Part shown: positions 37,201 through 52,200 of the stretch, in pieces
Layout of the letters: each line of letters starts with the position of its first letter
Numbering within the stretch: the stretch's first letter is position 1
Notes under the pieces: generated by a model
What the model was told of the DNA's origin: nothing
Databases searched by the model: none
Seen by the model: the letters and a program-made list of their open reading frames with translations, nothing else
Translations under genes and position numbers: made by a program
NCBI GenBank assembly: GCA_025084515.1
Contig: JAJAGP010000247.1
Span: 124,001 to 188,000, forward strand
Reading direction: 5' to 3'
DNA length: 64,000 nucleotides
Source of the DNA: Ancistrus triradiatus
Taxonomy: Eukaryota; Chordata; Actinopteri; Siluriformes; Loricariidae

Positions 37201-40200
37201 AGAGCGACTTACAATTGATACAGTCTTACAGTCCAAGCAATTGTGGGTTAAGTTTCTTGGTCAAGGACTCAAGTGTGTAGGTTTGGCAGAGGTGGGATTT
37301 GAACCCTGGACCTTCTGGTCCATAGTCCAGTACCTTAACGGCCAAGCCACCACATCCCACAAAAATGCTTTACATTTACATGTAACAGCAATTGTGGGTT
37401 AAGGGTCTTGCTCAAGGACCCAACAGTGGCAGCTTGGCAGAGGTGGGATTTGAACCCTTGACCTTCTGGTCCATAATCCAGTACCTTATCTGCTAGGCTA
37501 CCAAAGTCCCACGTTAAACCTAGAACAGACTGCCAAACTTGACCACTTTAGACAAGAAGTTTATATAGCAGAGGATGTAAACAGACAGACAGACAGTTAG
37601 ACAGAGCGATACAGATAGCCAGATAGATGTCACATCAGCAGCAGGCTTTGACTCCTAATGCCAAAAAGAGGCTAAGAACAATTTCTTTTTACACGCAATT
37701 TGAAACAACAGTCACTATATAGCCACACCATACTGAACACAAAGGTCTACACTTATGGTTAACTTATGGTTTTGGGGTGGGAAAAATTTAAATGGACTTT
37801 TTAAGCCAAATATGACATTTGGGAATGCCTGCTACAATGAAACAGTCCAGGAATAAGTCAGGTTTTAACCATGACCCTTTGATGATTTCCATGTTGTGGA
37901 ATTTACATATTGTTGTTATTGCTAAGTAGTATTTTTGTCTGATTTGGCTGAGATAAAAAATGTCCCTAGCTCTACCTTCAGAACAAACTAAACTTTGTCA
38001 ATAGACCAGACTAAACATTTGAATTGATTACAAGTATTATGAAGCAGCTGCTTTCTGGTCTTATGACACTCTAATGATGAGTAGTTTAGGATATTAAGCT
38101 ATGGAATATTTCTGTTTAAAGTAAGCCTTTGGCAGTAGATATAATCATATTATACTGATTATACATTTATGATTTCCCGTTAAGAGAAAAATTAACATTA
38201 GACCATTACTGTATATAAATATCTACATATTAAAAAATGAGCTGAAATGTAACTGAAGACCACAGCTGCAATATTTTTTTAAACCAACTCCTCTAATATG
38301 CCCTCAAAATGTTCCAAATTTAGGATAAAATCATTCAATGAGAAAAGCTTTGTGATTTTTAGAGCATTGAAAGGGGTCATTGTATACCTGGTGGAATAAA
38401 AAATCTCTCATTTCCAATTACATGAGCAGACTTACCCTACTTTCAAAATGCTCCAGCATTACTGAAGGACATGAGACCATGACCATGAGACAGCCTTATG
38501 TAAATGCTTTGTAGCATTGTATACACGGGGACATGGCGCTGGTCTGACTATAACCTCAATCAAGTGCAAATCAGGAGTTTTTTGGGGGAACAAACAGCAT
38601 AAATGGTTATTAGAAACAAGTTAAAAGTCAAGATCTGATATTTGCCTGAGATATGAGAAACCTTTTATCGATGGGCCAAATGTCAGTGTAACATTTGGGA
38701 ATGGAAAGCAAGACACAAGCTTGTAATCAAAGCAAGGTTAACAACGGAAGGCCTATAATCATTTTCAGACTTTATGGCAGGGGTCACATCGAGAGGAGAA
38801 CACTGAAAGAACAAAACAAACAAAAAAAAAGCAAGAATACTACGACTTGTACATATTTACTTATAACTCTGCTCACAATTTGATTTATGATACTAAGTTC
38901 ACGATTCTGTTTACTCAAACGTTTGACATTTTTGAAATAGAAACAGTGCAAAACAATGCACATGTTCTTGCATGAGTTTTCAAACAAAAACATTTAGTCC
39001 CGGCACTTCAAATAAAAGACTAGAAACAGGTTTAAAATTGTAAATAAAATGTTCTATTGTAGCTTCACCATATCTTAAATAACTGAGTGAAAACATTCCC
39101 TTTTTGGGGCGTGCTCCATGCTCATGTGATCCTCTTTCTCCTTTTTCAGGGCGATGGCTCCACCTTCCTGCAGCTAGGTGCTTCCATTGAGCAGCAGATC
39201 AATGGCATGTTCAAAGTGATGGAGGAGTACAACTGGGACAGTTTTGCAGTGGTGACCAGCCAATACCCTGGCTACGAGGCCTTTGTGGACTACATCCGCT
39301 CCTTCACGGACACATCGTACTTCCTGTGGGAGCTGCAGGACGTGCTGACCTTTGACATGTCGGCTGACATCATGAACGATATCCGCGCCCGACGCCTGCT
39401 GCAGCAGATTGACGCTCAGGTTCTGCTGGTCTACTGTTCCCATGAGGAGGCCCACTATCTGTTCAGCATGGCCAGAGAGGTGGGCCTGATGGGGCCTGGT
39501 TATATTTGGATCATCCCCAGTTTGGCGGTTGGTAATCCCAATGTCCCTCCGCCTGACAGCTTCCCTGTTGGTTTAATCAGCATCATCACCGACCGCTGGA
39601 AGATGAGCCTGAGGAACCGTGTGAGGGATGGCGTGGCAATTGTGGTGAAAGCAGTGGAGAGCTTCCGCAAGCACAGAGGCTTCATTCCTGACGGCCACGC
39701 CGATTGCCAGGGTGTACTGCGACCAGACAACAATGACACACTTTTCAAGTGAGTGAGGAGAGGAGGAGGGAGGGAGGTGGACGCTGGCTAGGGGGAATGG
39801 AGAGATAGAGGATGTTCCACAGCAATGGTTTATTTACAAAAGGTAAAGCTGTTAAAATATCACTGATGGAGGTGACTGACATTTTGGTCAAGATTGGCGA
39901 AAGTAAAAGGCACCACGGCATAAAACTCAGGCGCAGATTTAGAGCGGAAATATCCTACAGTAACATATGCCTGGTCTTGGTAGTGGAGCCAAAAAGAGGA
40001 ATCTGCTGCCATCTGTGTCAGGGAACACACAGCAAATCCTATTGGGTCTGAAAAATTCTTAATAAACCAGAGAAGCTGAGCCTCAGGGCGGAGACAAGTC
40101 AAGGTCGTTGAGTGTAGGGAAGCGGAATCAGTCAGTAGTACTGATGCTCTGCTAAGTTGCGTAATATTGCATTTTTTTTCACTCACTTTTTGCCATATTG

Positions 40201-43200
40201 GGTGTGAGACAGGAGTGTGGATAGGAGTGTTTTTACTTTGACCATGTGATACTGACTAGTTTTGTAGTCGAGACCACTAGAACCGAGTCCGAGTCAAGAC
40301 CAAGACTTTTAGTAGTCGAGACCAGACCGAAACCAGATTGAGTTTTTTCATCATACAAGAATAAAAAGAAGAAAATGGGAAAAAATGTAATTAGTTGTAA
40401 TTCACTGTACATTCGGTTTATCATTCATTCTACAAGATATATATTAATAAATAATATTATATTTTACCATATAATTGGATAAATATAACATTAATTATAC
40501 CACAGTTAGTTCCGATCCTGCAATCTGATTGGCTAAGAGACGATTTTCCCGTGACTTTATTGATGATAATGGAACTATGAAAGACGCGGCATTCACACGT
40601 AACTTAGCAACGACGCCCGTCCTAAAAATCGGCTAAGTTATAATGAGTAAACACTGCCGAAATGAAAGCTATAATTAGTTTATAAAATATATTGCTTTTG
40701 AAAACGATTTCAATTTGGAAGATGAAGCTATTAATGACCAACCTGAACCAAAGGTTTATCAACTTTAGGATTTGGAAGCTCTGGAAAAGCGAAACAAAGT
40801 CAGTCCTTTAAATCAAACGTCCTGGCTCTTAATGGATCCACAGCTCGACTGAAGAGCAACGAGACTGAAGATCAGTTTTAGTCCCATCAACAAAAATGCT
40901 GAATCAGCTTCATCCCTTACAAAGACGTCGTGTGCTGGAGTTAAACTCGGCTCTTTCATTAAACACCATCCGCGGCTGATCGGAGCTTCGTTCCTCTGAC
41001 AGGTCCGTTATCTGTAGGTCCAGCTCTAACCCAGAGAAGCTGCTGATGCTCTGGAACTCTGCCCTTACATTTCTGACTGATAACATTAACATTAAGAGCT
41101 TCATCATACTAATTTATAATCGCTAATCAAACGGGATCCTAGACTTTGGTTAGAACACCGGGATTATTCGGTTACCCTTCTTCTCTCAAAATCGGAAGTC
41201 ACCACATAAAGTTAACTTAATATAACCAACAACATCCATTCTATCCATTATTATTGTTAAATCATTAAAAATGTTAAAACATTAAGTAAAGTTAGAGGGT
41301 GAAACTGTACACAAAATAAAATGTGATTCATGGATTGGATACTGAACGAGAATGAACACTGTAGGTCCATCCCCAGAAGAAAGCTACCCAGGGGGATGAA
41401 ATGGTTATGTTTAATTGTTTATTTAATGTCACATCAGCATCAATGGGTATTCATTACAAGAGCAAGGTTACTATACTGATGACCCCTACGTGGACACAAG
41501 GAGGACATGCAAACTCCCCACAGACAGGGTTGGGATCGAACTGGGGAGCTTTGGAGCTGTGCAGAGACCACTCTAACCTCTTGCCCAACCCAGAGGGAGG
41601 AACGAAATCTTCAGACATTAGATCAACATTAGTAGGTTAGAGCATTGTAAGAGACAAACATACAAAATTACCTAGATTAAAAATAAATATTAAAACATTA
41701 GACACTGGAGACTCTGATAGATCTGATAGGTGAGGTTTTTCTTTGTTGTGCTGTTTGGTCTGGAGCATGAAGATATAATCGCATCATTTTCATCCCCGCC
41801 AACCAGGCCATGGATGAATCGATTTTAATTAAGTCTGGTTGTAATAGGCTTGCGATTAAATCAGTTCACTTGTTAATGAGATTACAGCAGATTATGAGAT
41901 TACACTGGCTTTCTACACAGATGACACATGGCCATGCCCACATTACCCAGGTGGTTATGATCTCCACTGTGGCCAGTGTGGGTATGCAGAGGTGAAAGGG
42001 TGAGGGTGCAGCCTGTCCAGCGTCCACCAAATCCAACTCTAAAATGGATTCTGAAGCCATCAGGCAATGAGCGACTGAAAGATGGTAGTATTAATGAAGA
42101 TAACATGACCACTGTTTGGTGTATGATGCATGATCTCTATCTGCAGGCACATGCTGAATGTCTCATGGGAGCACACAGACTTCTCATTCAACAGTGATGG
42201 ATACCTGGTCAACCCAACCATGATTATCATCACCCTGGACCGGGACAGGCAATGGGACAAGGTGAGACCGTTCCTATACGATACACCAACTCATTCAAAG
42301 GTAATAGGGTGTAACGATGCATCGTGATCCAAAACGTCACAGAGAGCATTCTGTGTATTATGCCATGTAATGCAATTGCATTTTCTGAACGCCAGAGGGC
42401 GTCATGCTCACGTACGCATTTCAAAATCCTTTTAATTTCTTTTAACTGGAGCGGACTAAAGATTATTATTGTATAAATTCTTATACAAGAAAAGTACACT
42501 ATGTTTGAATAATTATTCAAAAATAGTTTTCATTTGGTTATTTAGTATATGGTGAAGCTACAATAGAGCATTTTATTTACAATTTTTATCCGCTGTGTCT
42601 AGTGGTTTATTTTAATTACAGAAGACTTAAGTTTTTTTTTAATTCAAGAAAATGTGCATTGTTTACATTTCATAAGAAACTTGAATTGTGAGCACACTGT
42701 CTCGTTACCCCCTTGTAAAAACACATTTAATTGCAAGGACCTATATTGTGTTGTTGCTCTGAACCCACTACCAACTGTTGTTCGCTGCTAATTCATCTGA
42801 CTGATCATCTGACTGATCATTTACAGCCCAGCCATTATTTAAAATCTGCTTACAATTCTCATTACATCAGTACATAGTTAGACAATTCCCTGATCCATAG
42901 TAAGTTAATTATGTGTGGCAATCTCTGCTGTCATTATAATGAGACATGTTTTGTGTATTGAATGCTGATTGAGATGAGAAAGCTCTTTTTTATTGGTCTT
43001 AGGATCTTTAATACACATCTTTAAGCTATATGACAGTAATGGAGCTCCTCAATGCTGGGATCAACATTGCTGTACAGTGCAAAAGTCTTAGGCCACGATT
43101 CGATTTGTTGATTTAGCAGTGGTTTGATGACCATATGTAACATATTGTTGACGATTGGACCCAAAAATTTCTAACTTGGATTTGTCACTCCATGATGTTT

Positions 43201-46200
43201 TCCACTGATTTTCATTCCAATTTTTTGTGAGCTTTGGCATATTTTTGCCTTTTCATCCCATTCCCCTTCTGAAAAAGTGGTTTCTTGGCTGTACGCTTCT
43301 AAAAAGATCTTTTCTGATCAAGCTTCTCTGGACAGTAGGAGGGTCAAGTTGGCATCCTGATGAAGCTGTCAGATGCTGCTATTGCTCAGGTGTAAGCAAG
43401 GTCACACTAAATACTTGCCACTGTAGCCTTTAGAAGCTCTTTTTCTTATTTTTCTTTCAGTTTTTTAATACTGGTCATTATACAATTGTTAATACGGTGG
43501 TATATACAGTGGTGCTTGAAGGTTTGTGAACCCTTTAAAATAGAATTTTCTGCATAAATATGACCTAAAACATCATCAGATTTTCACACAAGTCCTAAAA
43601 GTAGACAAAGAAAACCCAGTTAAACAAATGAGACAAAAATATTATACTTGGTCATTTATTTATTGAGGAAAATGATCTAATATTACATATTAGTGAGTGG
43701 CAAAAGTATGTGAACCTCTAGAATTAGCAGTTAATTTGAAGGGGAAATTAGAGTCAGGTGTTTTCAATCAATGGGATGCCAATCAGTGTGAGTGGGCACC
43801 CTGTTTTATTTAAAGAACAGGGATCTATCAAAGTCTGCTCTTCACAACACGTTTGTGGAACTGTATCATGGTACGAACAAAGGAAATTTCTGAGGAACTC
43901 AGAGTTGTTGATGCTCATCAGGCTGGAAAAGGTTACAAAACCATCTCTAAAGAGTTTGGACTCCACCAATCCACAGTCAGACAGATTGTGTACAAATGGA
44001 GGAAATTCAAGACCATTGTTACCCTCCCCAGGAGTGGTCGACCAACAAAGATCACTCCAAGAGCAAGGTGTGTAATAGTTGGCGAGGTCACAAAGCACCC
44101 CAGGGTAACTTCTAAGGAACTGAAGGCCTCTCTCATATTAATGTTAATGTTCATGAGTCCACCATGAGTAGAACACTGAACAACAATGGTGTGCATGGCA
44201 GGGCTGCATGAATGGGCTAAAATTCCTCCAAGCCGGTGTGCAGGACTGATCAACAGCTACAGGAAACGTTTAGTTGCAGTTATTGCTGCACAGGGGGGTC
44301 ACACCAGATACTGAAAGCGAAGGTTCACATACTTTTGCCACACACTAATATGTAATATTGGATCATTTTCATCAATAAATAACTGATCAAGTATTTTGGT
44401 CAGTTGTCTCATTTGTTTAACTGGGTTCTCTTTATCTACTTTTAGGATTTGTGTGAAAATCTGATGGTTTTAGGTCATATTTATGCAGAAATATATAAAA
44501 TGGTGGCCTTTTGCACAATACTATATGTCCTCACACTTAAATTATGGTCAAGATACAACTCATTTCTAAATGAGCGATTGAATGAATTGACACAAAAACC
44601 CCAAGTCCTAAAATTCCAGGGCTGCAATAAAATAAAACGTCATCAACAAAGGCTACAGTGTGCTTCAGCCAGTGCGCTTCAACCTGATTTTATGTTTATC
44701 TTGGACTCAGGCAACTGTCCTTGTGCCAACTGTATTCACATTCCCAAAAGTGATATTGTCTGCCAGCGCTCTGTCCCAAATTTCCCGCGGTTTTATTGCA
44801 TTTTTGCCAATTACCATGTCAACAAAAGCAAAGTCCTGCGCATCTGACAATACTCTCTCAATTGCTTCTCCCTCCTGTGGGAGGCAACCTTTGGATCCTA
44901 ATACTGTATATAACACAAAACAATCAATGGATTAGAGGATGGCAGTACATGTCAAATGTAAACACACTGTAATATGTAGTTCAGTTGCTGTATCGTTGAA
45001 GGATACACAACTCACATGGTGCCTTGACAGAAAATTCACACTACTGATAGAACTGTTGACTACTGAAGTTGGCAGATCTGAGCACAGTGCAAGCCTTCTT
45101 TGAGATCTCTGCTAAAACTCAAGGGGAGTCTTTGTTCTCAGGAGAAAAACTTGAAAGACAGGAGACTTAAGTGAAAATCTATATAGGTATGAGGATGAAG
45201 GCCTCTGTCATTATCTGAATGTCTGAGTTTTTGAAATAATTCGAGTTGGAGAATGTGTTCTTCGCATCTCCTTTGTTGAATGGCCACCCACTGGTTCCCA
45301 CTCTAACATATAGGAGTGATCTCAATATTATCAGTCACTTATACTGTACACTTACTGATGGGCGGCGTGGTGGCTCGGTGGGTACCACTGCTGCCTCATA
45401 GCAAGAAGGTCCTGGGTTCAATCCCAGGGTGGGGTGGCCTGGGTCTTTTCTGTGTGGAGTCTGTATGTCCTCCCCATACCTGTATGGGTTTACTCCAGAC
45501 ACTCCAGTTTCCTCCCACAGTCCGAAGACATGTTAGCTTAATTGATTACGCTAAATTGCCATGATTTGCCATCATCTTCTCCTCAGTTCACAGCCTGTAT
45601 TCTTCATGGCGTGGATGTCATAAGATGTTGGAAACATTCCTTTGACATTGTGTTCCATGGGTGACATGACTGCATCATGCAATGAATCCTATGTAAAACA
45701 ATACAGTAAGCAGTAAGTTTTTCCAGTCTTCAGCTGTCCAATTTTGGTGAGCCTGTGCCCTTTGTAGCCTCAGCTTTCTGCTCTTGGCTGACAGAAGTGA
45801 AACTGATGAGGTCTTCAGCTGGTGTAGCCCATTGACCTTAAGGTTCGACATGTTTTGCACTCTGAGATGCCTTTCTGCTCAACACAGTTGTACAGAGTGG
45901 TTATCTGAGTGACTGTAGCCTTCCTGTCATCTTGAACCACTCTCACCATTTTCCATTGACCTCTTCATCGAGGCGTTTCTGTCCACAGAACTGCTGCTAA
46001 CTGGACGTTTCTTCTTTATCGTACTATTCTGAGTAAACTCAAGAGACTATTATGAGTGAAAATCCCTGGAGATGAGAAATGATAGAAATAGAAATCATCC
46101 ATCTGGCACCAACAATCGTGCCACGGTCAAAATCACCAAGATCACATATTTTCTCCATTCTGATGGTTGATGCGAACATTACCTGAAGCCACTGGCATTT

Positions 46201-49200
46201 TCGGGTGATAAAGAGTTTATTTTTTACAAGCTGGCTTCTTTAAGCAGTGACACGTTTCTTCTAGAACGACATTAACAATAGCAAATGCTGTTAAGCTGCC
46301 ATATATGCACTGGAAGCAAATGTGCTCGTGATGTATTATTTTGCATCTGAGACACATTATTCACTATGCGAAACAGCCATCGAGCTGTCTGCTGCCACGG
46401 CGACACTTATAGGCCTTTTCCATGCTGCTTCCTGACACCTATGAGTAGTGGCTCAGATCATTTACCAAGCACCATCTGTGTGTATGCTGTGGCTTGTTTT
46501 GAAAATGTATTTTGCACTAGCTGGAAATGGATGGAGGGCTGGAATTGTGAGCCTGATGATGAACTCAAGAATAACAAAACTATAGCTTATTTCCGTTTCA
46601 CATCCAAGAATTAGATCCGTTTTGGTTTTGTTAGTGACGACTTGCACTCTAAACCTATCCCACAGTTTGAAAGTTTGTGAACTCTTTACAATTGTCTATA
46701 TTTCTGCATAAATGAATGTAAACATAATCAGATTCACACAAGTCCTACTAATACATAAAGAGAACTCGATTTAAAGAAATGAGACAAAAATATTATACAT
46801 GGCAATTTATTTATTGAGGAAAATGATCCGGTTTTACATATCTGTGAGTGGCAAAAGTGTGTGACCCCCTTGTGCAGCAATAATTATAAATAACTTTCTG
46901 GGTAATGCTGATCAGTCCACATTGGCTTGGATGAATTTTAGTCCATTCATAGGTACAGAATTCAGAATTCATGATTCCATCAATAATGCCAAGCTGTCCT
47001 GACCCAGATACAGCAAAACTGGCTCAAACCATGATACTACCACCACCATGTTTCACAGATGGGTTACTGATCCTATGCTGGAATAGAGAGATTTCCTTTC
47101 TCTAGACATAGCACTTTTTATGTAATCCAAAGCATGATACTTTGGTCTCATCCATCTTAAAAACTTTTTTTTTTCTCAATAGCCTTCTGGCTTGTCCACA
47201 TGATGTGTGGTGTTCTTTTTGGAGAGCAGTGGCTTTCTCTTTGCAACATGCACCCCATTGTTGTTCAGTGTTGTCCTTTTAGTTAAGGCTTGTTTTTTAT
47301 TTCCCTTTTTACTGAAATGATTATTTATGAGTTATTATAAAACATATTGTACATATAAACGCAGGACAAAGTGACAAATAACGTATATAAGTTAAGATTA
47401 GTAACGGTCAGAGGTGTCTCTACATTATGGGCCAGTTGAGCCAGGTTCCACCAGATGTTAGTTAGATGGGTTAGATGGACTAGGACACTGGTGAATTCTG
47501 TCCATGAAGCATGGTCAGCAACAATATGTCATTAGGCTGTGGCGTGAAGTGATGACTAAGCAGTGAACCATGGTGTGACAAGAAAACATTATTCACATCA
47601 ATACACCACCTCCTCGGGCCTGGACTGTTGATATAAGGCAGCTTGTGTCCATAGATTCATGCTATTCTGATGCTGCCATCTCTGTGAAATGTAGTCATTT
47701 TGGTTTCTTAAAGAACACAGTGCAGATGTAAGCGTGCCCTGGACAGGGTGGGCTGGGTAGGGGTCAGAGCACCGAGGTTACTTGCTATTTATTTTCTTAA
47801 CCAGCAGAAGATTTCTGGCTTTTGGTTACAGAGTCCACATTTTTGTACACATGTATAGTACTGTGCAAAAGTCTTAGGTCACCATTAGATTTGTTGTTTT
47901 AGCAATGGTATAATGACCAAATATAACACATTGTCGACGATTGGACTCAAAAATTTAAAACAGATTTGTCTCTCTATAATACTCTTTTCCACTGATCTTG
48001 ATTCAATCCTTGTAAGCTTTAGCATATCGTAACCTTTTCACCCTGTTCCTCTTGCGAAAAAGTGGTTTCTTGGCTGCTACTCTTCCTGTAGAAGGGTCAA
48101 CTTGGCATACCAACGAAGCTTCAATATGCTGCAATTGCTAAGTGGAGGTCACACTACAAACTTGCCACTGTAGCCTATGGAAGCTGTTTTGCTCTGAGAA
48201 ATAATTCTGTATGGTTATTATACCATGGCTAAAACAATGGTAAATCTAATCTAATGGTGGCGTAAGACAATTGCCTACCATTTTTAAAACCATTTTCAGG
48301 ACCCTATCTTGTCTACAAATTTGAAAGAGAAGGTTTGGTTCTAACAAATTGTGGATGGTACAGAGTTTGGCCAATGCAAGTCAGGATTCAAGATGTAGTT
48401 CTGGAAGAACTTCAAGTAGATCAGTAATAATATGGGTATTAACTGCTTTGCTTTGTTTAATACAGGAGTTTAACCTACTGCTTGCTTGACTCCAGACTTC
48501 ACCCTGAAACTTCCAGAAAACTTTTGTGGAAAAATGGCCTAAGCCGAAGCAAAAGATCTCTTTCCAAGATGCATGGCTTTCTCAGTTCTAATTTCTGAGT
48601 CCATTCTCTCGACTCATTGTCTCTCGCGCATTTCCCATTCCTGTACATCTCTTGTTCATATTTATCTCCATGCTGAGCTGCAGAGTGACACTTCACTCCA
48701 CGCTCATGTTGTGCCACAAAGGTCATTTATTAGGAAGGTAAATTACCAGAATAACTCTCAGCCCAGAAGCTCTCTGGCTGACAGCTGATGATGCTTCACT
48801 CTTCATAACCATGTCCGAGTCATCTTACAAAAGATCTCTTGTGGAAAAAGATGGCATAAGTTACCTCAGGCACACTGGGAGAATATTAAACACAGAAGTA
48901 TGGGTTGGACCTGTCTTACATCCCTCTATATAGGGTAAACTGAACCCTATATTTTCTATATTTCTCTCTCAGCTCCTGAACACATTACAGTCAGATAGAC
49001 AGTTAAAAATATAAAATAAAAAAGACGATGTTACCTTACCCATCTAAATCCCCTCCATATGAAAGCCACACATGTACTGTAAATAGATTCTATTTATCAC
49101 TGTTATAATCTGGCAATAATTGTATATACTTAGATTATCGGAATGTGTGCAGTTTTTTTTTGCAGTTTTGAGCCCAGAGCAACTTAATTATGCTAGCAGC

Positions 49201-52200
49201 ATGGTCGCTAATGAGTCACAGTGCGCAGATCTGTTTCATCAGAGCACATTTGGATGAGATTAAGGTGCCTGAGTGCATAAACAAGGACCATGGATGCCTT
49301 TCTACTAAACAAGCAGATATACAGAATGAACTGATAGCTAGGACTCATTTCCTGTAATTGCTAGCCTGGTATTTTGACTAAAAGATCATCCCCAGCATCC
49401 CTTGAACAATAATGCTACCAAATATACTATCTTCCTATATTTTCTAATTGTGACAGTAAACAAGATGTGACAGGAAAAAATTGTATTTAACAACAGACGC
49501 AATCTTCTCACAGTTTGTGTTGCTTGCATGATATCAACGCCTTATTTGGCTTTTATTGAAGCAACCAGATGATGGGTTTCACTAACAATCAAGAACAAAT
49601 CAGCATGAACTGTTTGTGTAAAGAGTAACACGTGATGTTACCATTTCAAAAATAAAATACATATTTATTTAATAAATTAGTTCTGTATGGTTTGCCACAC
49701 CAGGTGAGTCCTAGCTAACCTGGAACCATAGTAAACCATAGTAAACGGCATTGTAGCTAACTTCCTTTTGCAAAACTAAGAAATCTGACTGACAAACTGG
49801 TACCTCTTGATGGAGAAAATTATCGTGTCATCAAATATGTGTTGTTGATTTTGGCAAATACCACCTTAAGGAATTGGTTGCATCCAGAGCTGTTAAAGCC
49901 ATACTTGGGACCTCTGCGACATGTTTGTAGTCTCTCTATGCAGCATGGAGGTTGTAAGATACGCCTGTAGGCTTTTTTTTTTATTTTCGTTTTTTATTGT
50001 CTTAATACACTATTTTGTTTAAGATACATAAGGCATGCCACTTGTAATAATTCCACTGTAAAGGTGATTTGTAATTCTGTGTTGTTTGGTGCAATAAGAA
50101 GGTGCAGTTTTGTTGAATTACAATATTTTAAATAAATTCCAGTCGAGTTTGGAACCAAAAGACGTGCACATGCGTTACGGGGTTGAGCGGCTCCAATATT
50201 CTTATATACAAAAGGAGGCACTGCTGTAACCAATTTCCATCAGTAATTTATTCTAGGTAGTGTTGTCCTGAAAACATTCGAAGTAATTATTAATTTTGTT
50301 TTGATTTGCTTAATTTTCCTCATCCTTTGTGCATTTATTGCTTGCGTTTCCAAGCTAGTGGTTTCCATATTAATGAAGACATTAAGCCAAAGCATTGTGT
50401 ACCATTATGTCCTCGACCAAGCACAGCTAAACATAATGAGTACAATTATTCAATAAAAGATGGTTCTGTTACGGTCAAAATAATTACCTGGACAACGTGT
50501 TCTACACGTTTTTCACTTTGTTTTTTTCACACCGTCAAGGCAGTGTATCTTGACCGCCTTGATTATGTAAGAATATTATTCTTGGAACAGCAATAACAAG
50601 AACATCTGTTTTAATCTGTCCTGATGATAATGCACTGCAAAGATGTTTTACTGATTTACCGTCGAAGTGGGGTTAAATGCTGAGTGCAGCCGAGCTGCTG
50701 ATGAGTAAACATCCACTCTTTCAAGCAGATATATCTGCAAAAGATTTTTGCTATTGTGGTATGTTAGGAATACACTTTTAGAAGCTAAATAATTAAGGAT
50801 GCTGCAGAATGGTCTGTCCACTCAGAGCAGGTACCAGAAGCAGAATCTGTGGGAATTCTAGCAATTTTCAAAGGAACAGCATTGGGAATAGTGACTGCTA
50901 TACTACATATATGAGTTTACATTACATTTTACATTTACAGCATTTAGCAGACGCCCTTATCCAGAGCGACTTCCAACTGATACAGTCTTACAATCCAAGC
51001 TTAAGGACCCAACAGTGGCAGCTTGGCAGAGGTGGGATTTGAACCCTGGACCTTCTGGTCCATAGTCCAGTATCTTAACCACTAGGCTACCACAGTCCCC
51101 GAGTTTGAATGTGCAAAGTTTTCCAGGTTTTCCATTATACAATCATTTTGCAACAAGATATGCAAATTACATGGGTCTGATTTAGGGCTGTTTCTAGATT
51201 AGTTGTTATACTGGGGTACACACAGAATTTAGAGGGACACAGCGATACCCCATGTGGCACAACCGTTCATAAAAAGAAGCATGGTAAACATTAAATAGAT
51301 TAAGTGATTTAACAGTAATGTGGGCGTTACTGAAGAAATGAAGAACAAAGTAACGGATTTTTCAAATTAATTGCTTTAATTTTGTTTATGCTAATGTTAC
51401 TCATATCTTGGCTAGTTTATTGAATGTCTTTATGGCTTTAGTGGTCTAATATGTACTGTTATTAGGTTATACGGTTAGAAGTGGCCAAATATATCTGTAT
51501 GCTACATTTACCTTTATTTTAAATATCCATTACTCCCTGTGAAAACCACAAGCAATTGGTTCTGACTGAAATGGTTAGCCGTTCAAGCTTTTAGAAGACG
51601 CCTGGGCATTATGAGAGATGTAGTTCCTGTAGTGAATTTGCATGGCGTGTAGTTCTGCTCAGCAATGAAATAGGATAAAACTGACTTTTTGCCAGCATGA
51701 TTTTAGTGGCCCACAGAAACATTTTACCCTGGTTGGGTGTGTCTCAGACATAATTGGCTTCATCAGGGGGTTGGGAGTCCAGACAGTGGGTAATTCCCTG
51801 GCACTGCAACAACTATAATTTGACTACATTTACATTTCATCATTTGGCAGACGCTCTCATCCAGAGCGACTTATGAAAAGTGCATCACTTGAAGGTGCCA
51901 TAATGCATACTCAATGAATATAAGTATTCATTACCACTCAGCCAGACCAGAAACTAATGCTACACAGAGACAAGCAAGAAAGTTCTCAGGTTGACGCTAA
52001 GATCACACAAAATAACAAATACTGACAACTTGAGGATAAGTTGATGAAAATACATACAACGTGCAAGTACCACAAAATTGCAAGGGATAGAATCATTATC
52101 CTAGGTGTTGTTTGAAGATGAGACTCTCTGGAAGGAAGAGAGGTCCGTTCTGACTGGTGTGGGAACCACCAATTCACAGACTGTTTGTTGCCCTATATGA

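Larger units (their letters stand above)
28228..39149 (+). other. grin2c: grin2c intron between coding exons 1 and 2 (10.9 kb)
   Basis: Holds a dispersed repeat (about 28590-28900), a short repeat end (29040-29102), two conserved-looking stretches (30120-30390, 32480-32720), the longest Tc1 transposase remnant (30524-32048), a second Tc1 family (34684-35975) and SINEs (36517-37512). 37520-39080 is AT-rich with nothing recognised. Confidence 0.85.
39749..42146 (+). other. grin2c: grin2c intron between coding exons 2 and 3 (2.4 kb)
   Basis: Contains a diverged 'gagtccgagtcaagaccaag' repeat (40250-40420), a CpG-bearing decayed segment (40495-41180) and a tRNA-like repeat fragment (41477-41590). 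Confidence 0.9.

Noticed and set aside
39087..39149. ATG at 39087 as a start of a separate protein
   Set aside because: These codons are intronic sequence before a clear acceptor at 39149; the homology begins at 39150.
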